This document shows, one piece after another, positions 22,039 to 29,491 of a stretch of 64,000 bases of DNA. Under the pieces are notes generated by a model that was not told the DNA's origin, ran no database searches, and was given only the letters and a program-made list of their open reading frames with translations. Made by a program: the position numbers and the translations under genes. The first letter of the stretch is position 1, and every line of letters begins with the position of its first letter. The DNA is from Azospira oryzae (GTDB lineage Bacteria; Pseudomonadota; Gammaproteobacteria; Burkholderiales; Rhodocyclaceae), in NCBI RefSeq assembly GCF_004217225.1, contig NZ_SHKM01000003.1:248001-312000 (forward strand), written 5' to 3'.

Positions 22039-22091
22039 GAAAAGACCGAAATATTCCGTTTTGGCGGGGGAAACTCCGCCGCTGCGGTTGT

Positions 22092-22097
22092 TATACT
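22092..22097 (+). promoter_or_regulatory. Putative -10 box for fccAB
   Basis: TATACT about 44 bp before the cytochrome start, just after a GGCGG...CCGCC stem-loop. There is no convincing -35. An AAGGAG ribosome site is present directly before the ATG. Confidence 0.4.
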
Positions 22098-22140
22098 CCG
22101 GGCCAAATCTGGACTGCCTTCGTCTAGCCAAGGAGATGCC

Positions 22141-22476
22141 ATGCCCTTTGCGCGCCACCTGATGTCACGCCTTTCCCTGCTCGCCGTCCTGGCCGCAGGC
22201 CTGGGCAGCACCGCGGCCTTTGCCGCCGACCCCAACCTGGCCCGCAATCTGGCCGCCACCTGCGCCAACTGCCACGGCACCGACGGTCACGCCCAGCCCG
22301 GCGCCATGGACGTGCTGGCCGGCCAGGACAAGGGCATGCTGCTGCAGAAGCTGAACGGCTTCCGCGACGGCAGCCGGCCGGCCACCATCATGCACCAGAT
22401 CGCCAAGGGCTATACCCCGGAGCAGCTGGACCTGATCACCACCTATCTGGCAGCCCAGAAACGGGAGGGCAAGTAA
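22141..22476 (+). CDS. fccA: Monoheme cytochrome c subunit paired with sulfide dehydrogenase
   Basis: 111-residue periplasmic cytochrome. A signal peptide ends near AFAAD (about 30). A single CXXCH heme site (CANCH, about 41-45) and a probable axial Met in TIMHQIAKGY follow, and the length suits a class I c-type cytochrome. Its stop overlaps the start of the flavoprotein gene (TAATG), so the two are translationally coupled. FccA in purple sulfur bacteria is diheme; this is a monoheme form, as in many betaproteobacteria. It would take electrons from the flavin subunit and pass them to the respiratory chain. Confidence 0.85.
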   Translation: MPFARHLMSRLSLLAVLAAGLGSTAAFAADPNLARNLAATCANCHGTDGHAQPGAMDVLAGQDKGMLLQKLNGFRDGSRPATIMHQIAKGYTPEQLDLITTYLAAQKREGK

Positions 22477-23771
22477 TGACCATGCAACGCCGGAATTTCC
22501 TCAAGGCCGCGGGCATCGTCTCCGCCGCTTCCGTCACCGCCTCCCTGACCGGCTGCGCCAGCGCCCCGGTTCCCCGCAAGCAGGCTGCCGGCCACGTGGT
22601 GGTGGTGGGCGGCGGCTACGGCGGCGCCACGGTGGCCAAGTACCTGCGCAAGTGGAGCGAGGGCGGCGTCCGCGTCACCCTGGTGGAGCGTAACCCCACT
22701 TTTATCTCCTGCCCCATTTCCAACCTCATCCTCTCCGGCGACAAGACCCTGGACGACATCACCGTCTCCTACGATGGTCTGAAGAACCGCTGGGGCGTCA
22801 AGGTGATCCAGGACGAAGCCGTGGCGGTGGACCCGGTCAAGCGCACCCTGCGCCTGGCCCAGGGCGGCAGCCTCAGCTACGACCGCTTGGTGCTCTCCCC
22901 CGGCGTCGATTTCCTGTGGTCCCTGGTGCCGGCCCTGGATGCCAAGGAATCCCAGGAGAAGATCCTCCACGCCTGGAAGGCCGGCCCCCAGACCGTGGCC
23001 CTGCGCAAGCAGCTGGAATCCATGAAGGACGGCGGCGTCTTCGCCATCACCATTCCCAAGGCGCCCTACCGCTGCCCGCCCGGCCCCTACGAGCGGGCTT
23101 CGGTGGTGGCCAGCTACTTCAAGGCCCACAAGCCCAAGTCCAAGGTGCTGATCCTGGACGCCAACGAGGACGTGATCTCCAAGAAGGGCCTGTTCACCAA
23201 GGCCTGGAGCGAGCTGTACCCGAACATCGTCGAGTACCGGCCCAACCACGAGCTGATCGACGTGGACGTGACCAACACCACCGCCCTTTTCGAATTCGAC
23301 AAGGTGCGGGCCGACGTGCTCAACGTGGTGCCGCCCCAGCGGGCCGGCGCCATCGCCAGCGCTGCCGGGCTGAAGCTGGTGAACAACCGCTGGGTCGATG
23401 TGGACTGGCTGAGCCTGGAATCCACCAACACCCCGGGCATCCACGTCCTGGGCGACGCCATTTTCCCGGCGCCGACCATGCCCAAGTCCGGCCACATGGC
23501 CAACCAGCACGCCAAGCTGGCCGCCGCCGCCATCCTCAACCTGCTGGCCGGCGAGGCGCCCAATCCCAATCCGGTGGTGATGAACACCTGCTACAGCTTC
23601 CTCAGCTCCACGGAAGCCTGCCACGTGGCCTCCATCCACCAGTACGACGCCGAGAAAAAGACGGTGCTGCCGGTGCCCGGCTCCGGCGGCGTCTCCGCCG
23701 TGCGCAGCGTCGCCGAAGCCCAGTTCGCCCTGGGCTGGGCCAAGAACATCTGGGCCGACGCCCTGGCCTAG
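22476..23771 (+). CDS. fccB: Flavocytochrome c sulfide dehydrogenase, flavin subunit
   Basis: 431-residue FAD protein that oxidises sulfide to sulfur or polysulfide in the periplasm. Tat signal RRNFLKAAG (about 5-13) with a cysteine (LTGC) near the end of the leader. FAD-binding VVVGGGYGGATVAKYL (about 44-59). The redox-active cysteines typical of FCSD are present in FISCPISNLI and YRCPPGPYERAS, and a C-terminal FCSD domain contains NTCYSFLSSTEACHV. Cotranscribed with fccA. Family homology alone cannot exclude a related role (SoxF-like or thiol oxidation). Confidence 0.9.
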   Translation: MTMQRRNFLKAAGIVSAASVTASLTGCASAPVPRKQAAGHVVVVGGGYGGATVAKYLRKWSEGGVRVTLVERNPTFISCPISNLILSGDKTLDDITVSYDGLKNRWGVKVIQDEAVAVDPVKRTLRLAQGGSLSYDRLVLSPGVDFLWSLVPALDAKESQEKILHAWKAGPQTVALRKQLESMKDGGVFAITIPKAPYRCPPGPYERASVVASYFKAHKPKSKVLILDANEDVISKKGLFTKAWSELYPNIVEYRPNHELIDVDVTNTTALFEFDKVRADVLNVVPPQRAGAIASAAGLKLVNNRWVDVDWLSLESTNTPGIHVLGDAIFPAPTMPKSGHMANQHAKLAAAAILNLLAGEAPNPNPVVMNTCYSFLSSTEACHVASIHQYDAEKKTVLPVPGSGGVSAVRSVAEAQFALGWAKNIWADALA

Positions 23772-23789
23772 AACGAAAAAGCAGCACTG

Positions 23790-23858
23790 CCGGGAGGCAG
23801 GCAGGACGGCCATCTCCGCCATGGCATGGCCAACAGGCCCGTCCTGCCTGCCTCCCGG
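23790..23858. repeat. Long perfect hairpin containing a dispersed 39-nt repeat
   Basis: Arms 23790-23809 and 23839-23858 are perfect 20-bp inverted repeats around a 29-nt loop. Inside, 23804-23842 is one of three copies of a 39-nt element in this window (others 51161-51199 and 63620-63658). By hand alignment it matches the 63620 copy at 31 of 39 positions. It lies between convergent fccB and dut, upstream of the terminator. Confidence 0.7.
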
Positions 23859-23880
23859 GCCTACCCCCTGCCGCCGAATA

Positions 23881-23916
23881 AAAAGGCCGCGCCTCCTTGC
23901 GGAAGCGCGGCCTTTT
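23881..23916. terminator. Bidirectional terminator between fccB and dut
   Basis: Twelve-base arms AAAAGGCCGCGC / GCGCGGCCTTTT with a 12-nt loop. A/T runs on both sides allow use from either strand. Confidence 0.85.
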
Positions 23917-23948
23917 CTCATTTCACAAGGCGCCGAGCGGCGCCGGGA

Positions 23949-24398
23949 TCAGCCCTTGCCGGTGCTGCCGAAACCGCCGGCACCCCGGTCGCTGGCGGCA
24001 AACTCGTCCACCAGGTTGAACTGCACCTGCAGCACCGGCACCACCACCAGCTGGGCGATACGGTCCAGGGGATTGATGACGAAGGCTTCCTTGCCCCGGT
24101 TCCAGGTGGAGACCATGATTTCGCCCTGGTAGTCGGAGTCGATCAGGCCCACCAGGTTGCCGAGGACGATGCCGTGCTTGTGGCCCAGGCCGGAGCGGGG
24201 GAGGATCATGGCGGCCATGCCCGGGTCGTTGAGGTGGATGGCGATGCCGGTGGGAATCAGCTGGGTTTCGCCCGGATGCAGCTTCACCGGGGCCTCGATG
24301 CAGGCCCGCAGGTCCAGCCCGGCAGAACCGGGGGTGGCGTACTGAGGCGGGGTTTCGTGCAGGCGGGGGTCCAGCAGTTTGACGTCGACGGGATGCAT
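23949..24398 (-). CDS. dut: dUTP diphosphatase
   Basis: 149-residue trimeric dUTPase producing dUMP and keeping uracil out of DNA. All five motifs can be seen: GSAGLDLRA (about 26-34), [10 protein letters not shown] (about 73-82), [11 protein letters not shown] (about 91-101), [10 protein letters not shown] (about 118-127) and the C-terminal arm [11 protein letters not shown]. Length equals the bacterial norm of about 150. It begins 18 bp after coaBC on the same strand; coaBC-dut is a standard operon in proteobacteria. Confidence 0.97.
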   Translation of the reverse strand: MHPVDVKLLDPRLHETPPQYATPGSAGLDLRACIEAPVKLHPGETQLIPTGIAIHLNDPGMAAMILPRSGLGHKHGIVLGNLVGLIDSDYQGEIMVSTWNRGKEAFVINPLDRIAQLVVVPVLQVQFNLVDEFAASDRGAGGFGSTGKG

Positions 24399-24416
24399 TG
24401 TTTCTCCAGATAAAAA

Positions 24417-25601
24417 TCAGTGGGGCAGACGCTCGGCAATGGCTGCGACGATGCTGCGGGCCACCTCGGTCTTGCTGGCGGTGGCCAGGGGATGGGCGCC
24501 GGCAGCATCGAACAGGACCACGGTGTTGTCCTCGCCGCCGAAGCCGTCGCTGATCAGGTTGCCCACCACCAGGGGCAGTTTCTTGTTGACGCGCTTGCCC
24601 TCGGCGTAGGTGGCCAGGTCGTGGCTCTCGGCGGCAAAACCGACGCAGAAGGGCGGCCGCGGCAGGGCCGCCACTTCGGCCAGGATGTCCGGGTTCTTCA
24701 CCAGCTCCACCGTCATCGCAGCGGCGTTCTTCTTGATCTTCTGGGCGGACGGGGTGGCCGGCCGGTAGTCGGCCACGGCGGCAACGCCGATGAAGACGTC
24801 GCTCTCCCCGGCCCGGGCCAGCACTTCCCGCTGCATCTCCAGGGCGGCGCTCACCTCAACCCGCAGCACGCCCCGGGGGCAGGCCAGCCCGGTGGGGCCG
24901 GAGACCAGGGTGACGGCGGCGCCGGCCTGGGCACAGGCCCGGGCCAGGGCGTAGCCCATCTTGCCGGTAGACAGATTGGTGATGCCCCGCACCGGGTCCA
25001 GAGCCTCGAAGGTGGGGCCGGCGGTGAGCAGCACCCGCTTGCCGGCCAGGGGCTTGGCCTGGAAGAAGGCGATCAGGTCCTCGACGATTTCCGCCGGCTC
25101 CAGCATGCGCCCGGCGCCGACCTCGCCGCAGGCCTGGTCGCCGCAGGCGGGGCCCAACAGGGTGATGCCGTCCGCCGCCAGGGTGGCGGCGTTGCGTTGG
25201 GTGGCCGGGTTTTCCCACATCTGCCGGTTCATGGCCGGGGCCACCAGCAGGGGGCAATCCCGGGCCAGCACCAGGGTGGTGAGCAGGTTATCGGCCTGGC
25301 CGTGGGCCACCTTGGCCAGGAAATCGGCGGAGGCCGGCGCCACCAGCACCGCGTCCGCCTCCCGGGAGAGGTCGATGTGGGCCATGTTGTTGGCCATGCG
25401 CGCATCCCACTGGTCGGTGAACACCGGCTGGCCGGACAGGGCCTGGAAGGTCACCGCACCGACGAAATGGGTGGCCGCCTCAGTCATGGCCACCTGCACC
25501 GTGGCCCCCTGCTTCTGCAGCAGGCGGGTCAGCTCGGCCGCCTTGTAGGCGGCGATGCCGCCGGTGACGCCGAGGAGTATTTTCTTGCCCAACAATTCCA
25601 T
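24417..25601 (-). CDS. coaBC: Bifunctional CoaB/CoaC (phosphopantothenoylcysteine synthetase/decarboxylase)
   Basis: 394-residue enzyme of coenzyme A synthesis. The CoaC flavoprotein half (about 1-185) has GVTGGIAAYKAAEL and the substrate loop APAMNRQMW. The CoaB half (about 186-394) has TAGPTFEALDPVRGITN and STGKMGYALA. Both halves are full length. The panBCD genes supplying pantothenate are also in this window (48870-51022), but not in the same operon. It is divergent from radC with a 47-bp gap holding TAGAAT boxes for both directions. Confidence 0.97.
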   Translation of the reverse strand: MELLGKKILLGVTGGIAAYKAAELTRLLQKQGATVQVAMTEAATHFVGAVTFQALSGQPVFTDQWDARMANNMAHIDLSREADAVLVAPASADFLAKVAHGQADNLLTTLVLARDCPLLVAPAMNRQMWENPATQRNAATLAADGITLLGPACGDQACGEVGAGRMLEPAEIVEDLIAFFQAKPLAGKRVLLTAGPTFEALDPVRGITNLSTGKMGYALARACAQAGAAVTLVSGPTGLACPRGVLRVEVSAALEMQREVLARAGESDVFIGVAAVADYRPATPSAQKIKKNAAAMTVELVKNPDILAEVAALPRPPFCVGFAAESHDLATYAEGKRVNKKLPLVVGNLISDGFGGEDNTVVLFDAAGAHPLATASKTEVARSIVAAIAERLPH

Positions 25602-25613
25602 TGTCGTAATCGC

Positions 25614-25639
25614 TAGAATGGCTGATCCGCCCGATTCTA
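25614..25639. promoter_or_regulatory. Divergent -10 boxes for radC and coaBC
   Basis: TAGAAT on the plus strand (25614-25619, toward radC) and on the minus strand (25639-25634, toward coaBC). No good -35 boxes are visible. The boxes face away from each other in a 47-bp gap, so polymerase binding may be mutually exclusive. Confidence 0.45.
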
Positions 25640-25648
25640 CTTGAGATC

Positions 25649-26326
25649 ATGGCAATCACCGACTGGCCCGAAGACGAACGCCCCCGGGAGCGGCTGCTGA
25701 AGCAGGGCGCCACCGCCCTCTCCGACGCCGAACTGCTGGCCGTCTTCCTGCGGGTCGGGGTGCGGGGCCAGAGCGCAGTGGACATGGCGCGCAGCCTGCT
25801 GCAGCGTTTCGGCAGCCTGACCCGGCTGTTTGCCGCCACGGCGGAGGAGATCAGCGCCGTGCCCGGCATGGGCAGCGCCAAGTACGCCCAGATCCAGGCC
25901 GTCCTGGAAATGTCCCGGCGCGCCCTGCGGGAGGAAATGGAGCGGCCCCATGCCTTCAATTCCCCGGGTGCGGTGCGCGACTACCTGCGGGCCCGGCTGG
26001 GCGGCGAGCCGCGGGAGGTGTTCCTGGCCCTGTGGCTGGACGCCCAGAACCGCCTCATCGCCGCCGAGGAACTGTTCCGCGGCACCCTGACCCAGACCGC
26101 TGTCTATCCCCGGGAAGTGGTGAAGACGGCCCTGGCCCGCAATGCGGCGGCCGTCATCTTCGCCCACAACCACCCCTCCGGCGTCGCCGAGCCCTCCCGG
26201 GCCGACGAACAGCTCACCGCCGCCCTCAGGCAGAGCCTGGCCCTGGTGGAGGTGCGGGTGCTGGACCATTTCGTCGTCGCCGGCAACGCCCAGCCCCTTT
26301 CTTTTTCCGAGCGGGGCTTGCTCTGA
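25649..26326 (+). CDS. radC: RadC family JAB/MPN-domain protein
   Basis: 225-residue protein. An N-terminal helix-hairpin-helix region (about 15-90, [19 protein letters not shown]) is followed by a JAMM metalloprotease-like domain with the zinc signature HNHPSG...SRAD (about 174-186). DNA-repair function, once inferred from an E. coli allele, is disputed; family members also act in competence and plasmid biology. Position next to coaBC-dut and near rpmB-rpmG is the ancestral arrangement. Confidence 0.95.
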   Translation: MAITDWPEDERPRERLLKQGATALSDAELLAVFLRVGVRGQSAVDMARSLLQRFGSLTRLFAATAEEISAVPGMGSAKYAQIQAVLEMSRRALREEMERPHAFNSPGAVRDYLRARLGGEPREVFLALWLDAQNRLIAAEELFRGTLTQTAVYPREVVKTALARNAAAVIFAHNHPSGVAEPSRADEQLTAALRQSLALVEVRVLDHFVVAGNAQPLSFSERGLL

Positions 26327-26398
26327 TCTATATCAATAGTAAGAGGGGGTCTGTGGTTATACTGCGCGCTGACCAGATAACAACAATTCCCAATTGCA

Positions 26399-26773
26399 AT
26401 GAAAGAACAGCGCCAATATGACCGGTATCCAGCCCGGTGGTCGTGCATGATCGTCCTCGACAGCGAGCCGGACCGGGTCTATCACGGCCGTACCCACGAC
26501 GTTTCCCAGGCGGGCGCTGCCGTACTGACGGACCACAACCTGCACACCTCCAGCCAGTTCACCATGCGGCTGTCCGTGCCCCCCACCCACTCCCACGAAC
26601 GCCCGCTGGTGCTGGAATTCCGCTGCCGCATGGCCTATTCGGTACACTCCGACCGTCACTGCTGCTTCCGGCATGGGGTACAATTCGTCGGCTTCACGGG
26701 CGCAGCCAAGGTTCAGCTGCAACGTGTACTCGCCCAGCATTTTTTACCCGGGACGGAAAGGTACGCCGGATAA
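26399..26773 (+). CDS. PilZ domain protein
   Basis: 124-residue single-domain protein. The c-di-GMP-binding features RxxxR-like (YDRYPARW, about 7-14) and [10 protein letters not shown] (about 39-48, matching D/NxSxxG) are at the right spacing, followed by the beta-barrel ([17 protein letters not shown]). It would be a c-di-GMP receptor with no output domain. It sits between radC and rpmB, an interruption of the usual radC-rpmB order. The window contains two GGDEF/EAL genes, so ligand supply is plausible. Confidence 0.85.
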   Translation: MKEQRQYDRYPARWSCMIVLDSEPDRVYHGRTHDVSQAGAAVLTDHNLHTSSQFTMRLSVPPTHSHERPLVLEFRCRMAYSVHSDRHCCFRHGVQFVGFTGAAKVQLQRVLAQHFLPGTERYAG

Positions 26774-26790
26774 GGCTTTCCGGCCTTTTT
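26772..26790 (+). terminator. Weak terminator after PilZ gene
   Basis: A short stem AAGGC/GCCTT followed by TTTTT overlaps the PilZ stop codon. It is weaker than the other terminators in the window. Confidence 0.35.
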
Positions 26791-26824
26791 GCCGCCCCGG
26801 GCAAAAGGAAAACGCAAAAGAGGC

Positions 26825-26854
26825 TTGATATTATTCAGGCAGTTGCGCTACAAT
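26825..26854 (+). promoter_or_regulatory. Sigma-70 promoter of rpmB-rpmG
   Basis: TTGATA (26825-26830), 18-bp spacer, TACAAT (26849-26854), 35 bp before the rpmB start. A good match for a housekeeping promoter. Confidence 0.7.
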
Positions 26855-26889
26855 CGCGGGCTTTCCTTCCAAGTTTTCTGGAGCAAATC

Positions 26890-27123
26890 ATGGCGCGTGT
26901 CTGCCAAGTGACGGGCAAGGCCCCGATGGTCGGGAACAACGTTTCCCATGCCAACAACAAAACCAAGCGCCGCTTCCTGCCGAATCTGCAGTATCGTCGC
27001 TTCTGGGTTGAGAGCGAAAACCGCTTCATCCGGCTGCGTGTTTCCAACGCCGGTCTGCGGTTGATCGACAAGAAGGGTATCGACGAGGTCCTGGTGGATC
27101 TGCGTGCCCGCGGCGAAGTGTAA
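26890..27123 (+). CDS. rpmB: 50S ribosomal protein L28
   Basis: 77 residues starting [17 protein letters not shown], with [10 protein letters not shown] and a basic C-terminal half. This is the standard bacterial L28 length. Only one Cys is present (CQVTGK), so it is the zinc-free (C-) form. The start at 26890 follows TCTGGAG at proper distance; longer in-frame upstream reading is not supported. L33 follows 30 bp downstream. Confidence 0.97.
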   Translation: MARVCQVTGKAPMVGNNVSHANNKTKRRFLPNLQYRRFWVESENRFIRLRVSNAGLRLIDKKGIDEVLVDLRARGEV

Positions 27124-27153
27124 TAAGCGTTTCACGGTCTAAGGAGCTGCGAC

Positions 27154-27309
27154 ATGCGTGAAAAGATCAAGCTGGAGTCCACTGCTGGGACCGGCCATTT
27201 CTACACCACCACCAAGAACAAGCGTACCAAGCCGGAAAAGATCGAGATCAAGAAGTACGATCCCAAGGTCCGCAAGCACGTGATCTACAAAGAAACCAAG
27301 CTGAAGTAA
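27154..27309 (+). CDS. rpmG: 50S ribosomal protein L33
   Basis: 51-residue protein [20 protein letters not shown]..., ending YKETKLK, found by reading the frame after AAGGAG (27141-27146). No CXXC pairs, so zinc-independent form, matching the zinc-free L28. Cotranscribed with rpmB and followed by a terminator. Confidence 0.97.
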   Translation: MREKIKLESTAGTGHFYTTTKNKRTKPEKIEIKKYDPKVRKHVIYKETKLK

Positions 27310-27333
27310 GCCCCCCAAAGGCTTGGCTACCGG

Positions 27334-27362
27334 AAAACCCGCCCTTGTGGCGGGTTTTTCTT
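27334..27362 (+). terminator. Terminator after rpmB-rpmG
   Basis: Stem AACCCGCC/GGCGGGTT with five-nt loop and T-run, 24 bp after the L33 stop. Confidence 0.85.
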
Positions 27363-27511
27363 TGGGTCTTCGCCCCGGAGCACCGCCGCATACGAGCACC
27401 CGTTCTTTGCCCCCCGCTTTGCAGCCGGATTCGGGGCGGAAACGACACCTTGCCCCCCAACGCTGTCGGCCTCCCCGCCGGAAACAGCCGCCGCAAGCGA
27501 AAGCCGCAAAC

Positions 27512-27538
27512 AAAAAGCCCGCCGAAGCGGGCTTTTTG
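27512..27538. terminator. Terminator between rpmG and dsbB
   Basis: Near-symmetric hairpin AAAAAGCCCGC/GCGGGCTTTTT. It most likely ends the dsbB transcript on the minus strand. The 150 bp between the two hairpins show no gene or motif I could name. Confidence 0.8.
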
Positions 27539-27562
27539 TTTGCGGCAGGAAACGGCCTGCGA

Positions 27563-28054
27563 TCAGCGACGGCGGCCGATGACCAGCAGGCTGACCAGCA
27601 CCCCGGCAAAGCAGAGCACGGACCAGTTGGCCATGGAAAGCTGCAGGAAGGTCCAGTCCCGGGCCGAACAGAAGCCGGTGGCCATGAACAGGGGCGGATA
27701 CTGCATGCCCAGCCAGTCCACCAGGCGCTCGATCAGGCTGGGATCGCCGTAGGCACACTCCAGGGCCGGGTCGGCCACCCATTGCAGCCAGGTCTGATAC
27801 AGGGCCGTGGACATGCCGCCGACGGCGGTGACGCCGATCAGACCGAGCCACAGCCAGCGCAGCCGGGGCAACAATGCCCCGCCCAGGGCCAGGGCGGCCA
27901 CCAGCAGGTAGAGCACACGCTGGAAAATGCACAGGGGACAGGGCTGCAGGCGGTCAAACTCCTGGATTACCAGGCCGGCGGAGACCAGGGCGACGCAGCC
28001 CACAGCGAGAAGCAGATAGCCGGGACGTCCGGCCAGACGGTTGAGCAGGGACAT
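27563..28054 (-). CDS. dsbB: Disulfide bond formation protein DsbB
   Basis: 163-residue, four-helix inner-membrane oxidoreductase that reoxidises DsbA and passes electrons to quinone. Periplasmic loop 1 has the CPLC pair (about 39-42). Loop 2 has two further cysteines (about 100 in ALECAYG and 128 in TGFCSARDW). Length is normal. No dsbA in the window. Confidence 0.94.
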   Translation of the reverse strand: MSLLNRLAGRPGYLLLAVGCVALVSAGLVIQEFDRLQPCPLCIFQRVLYLLVAALALGGALLPRLRWLWLGLIGVTAVGGMSTALYQTWLQWVADPALECAYGDPSLIERLVDWLGMQYPPLFMATGFCSARDWTFLQLSMANWSVLCFAGVLVSLLVIGRRR

Positions 28055-28130
28055 AGGGGATCGGACTTTCCTGAAGAAAAGGGCACCCCGCAGGGCGCCC
28101 CGTCATTGTGCCAGCGTTGGCCGCTCCGGC

Positions 28131-29345
28131 TCAAATGGCGTAGCGGCGCAGACGCAGGGACATCTCCTCCAGCTGGCGGATGCCGCTGCTTTCGGCCCGG
28201 CGGCACCAGTCCTGCAGGTGGGCCAGCAACTGCTCCCGGCTGGCGTTGCTGCGCTCCCACACCGCGCTCAGCTCCTCCCGCATGGCCACCAGGGTCTGCA
28301 ACGGGCCGCTGCCCTGAACCAGGGCATCGAAGCGCTGGCGCAGTTCCGCCGGCATCCGTCCCAGGTCGCCGGCCAGCCAGCGCCGCGCGTCCCGGGCCCG
28401 CTTCAACTCCACCGCATCGAGACGCCCACGGAGGGCCCGCAACTCGTACTCGTAGGCCTGGCGCAGGGATTTGGCGTAACGGGTCATGAGATCGTAACGG
28501 TGGGTGATGAGGGCCTGCAGGGTATGGTCGTCCACCTGGGGCCGCAGGGAACGCAGCCGGGGCCGGGGCGCCACCTTCTTCACCCGGGCCAGGCCCAGGG
28601 CGCTCATCAGGCGGATGTAGCCCCAGCCGATGTCCACCTCGTACCACTTGGCGGAGAAGCGGGCGGAAGTGGCGAAGGCATGGTGGTTGTTGTGCAACTC
28701 CTCGCCGCCGATGACCAGCCCCAGGGGCCAGAGATTGGTGGAGGCGTCGGCGCAGGCAAAGTTGCGGTAGCCCCAGAAGTGGGCCAGGCCATTGACCACC
28801 CCCGCCGCCCAGAAGGGAATCCAGGCCATCTGCACCGCCCACACGGTGATGCCGGCGGCGCCGAAGAGCAGCACGTCCAGCACCAGCATGAGGGCCACGC
28901 CGAGCACCGGATGCCGGGCATAGACGTGGCGCTCCAGCCAGTCGTCCGGCGTGCCGTGACCGTAGCGGGCCAGGGTTTCGGCATTGGCGGCCTCGGCCCG
29001 GTACAGTTCGGCGCCTTCGGAAAGGACCTTCCACAGGCCCTTCACCTGGGGACTATGGGGATCCTCGGCGGTTTCGCACTTGGCGTGGTGCTTGCGGTGG
29101 ATGGCAGTCCATTCCTTGGTCACCATGCCGGTGGTCAGCCACAGCCAGAAGCGGAAGAAATGGGAAGGCAGGGGCCCCAGATCCAGGGCCCGGTGGGCCT
29201 GGTGGCGGTGCAGGAAGACGGTGACGGCGACGATGGTCACATGGGTCATGCCCAGGGCCGCCAGCAGCACGCCCCACCAGGGCAGGTCGAGGGCGCCGGA
29301 ACGGAGAAAGGCTAGGAGGGACGACAGGATATCGGCAAAGGCCAT
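28131..29345 (-). CDS. Fatty acid desaturase (acyl-lipid/acyl-CoA delta-9 type)
   Basis: 404-residue membrane di-iron desaturase. The three His boxes are present: HRHQAH (about 44-49), HRKHH (about 81-85) and the third box HNNHH (about 220-224). The start at 29345 (MAFADILSSLLAF) is preferred to an upstream in-frame extension to 29510, which would run into the divergent gene. The C-terminal about 130 residues are a charged helical extension (Arg/Leu/Glu-rich) beyond the minimal desaturase. It introduces a cis double bond in membrane lipids, probably for fluidity. Divergent from a GGDEF/EAL gene. Confidence 0.9.
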   Translation of the reverse strand: MAFADILSSLLAFLRSGALDLPWWGVLLAALGMTHVTIVAVTVFLHRHQAHRALDLGPLPSHFFRFWLWLTTGMVTKEWTAIHRKHHAKCETAEDPHSPQVKGLWKVLSEGAELYRAEAANAETLARYGHGTPDDWLERHVYARHPVLGVALMLVLDVLLFGAAGITVWAVQMAWIPFWAAGVVNGLAHFWGYRNFACADASTNLWPLGLVIGGEELHNNHHAFATSARFSAKWYEVDIGWGYIRLMSALGLARVKKVAPRPRLRSLRPQVDDHTLQALITHRYDLMTRYAKSLRQAYEYELRALRGRLDAVELKRARDARRWLAGDLGRMPAELRQRFDALVQGSGPLQTLVAMREELSAVWERSNASREQLLAHLQDWCRRAESSGIRQLEEMSLRLRRYAI

Positions 29346-29491
29346 GGTTGGAACTACCCCTTGAAAAGGATGAATGACGCCAAGCGCCTGATTCGCAGCC
29401 ATTTCCATGGCGCAGCGCAACAACCAGGCGGCGGGGCATTTGTTACACTGCCCCGACAAAAACAAGCAGTACACAATGAGGAGGAGACCTC

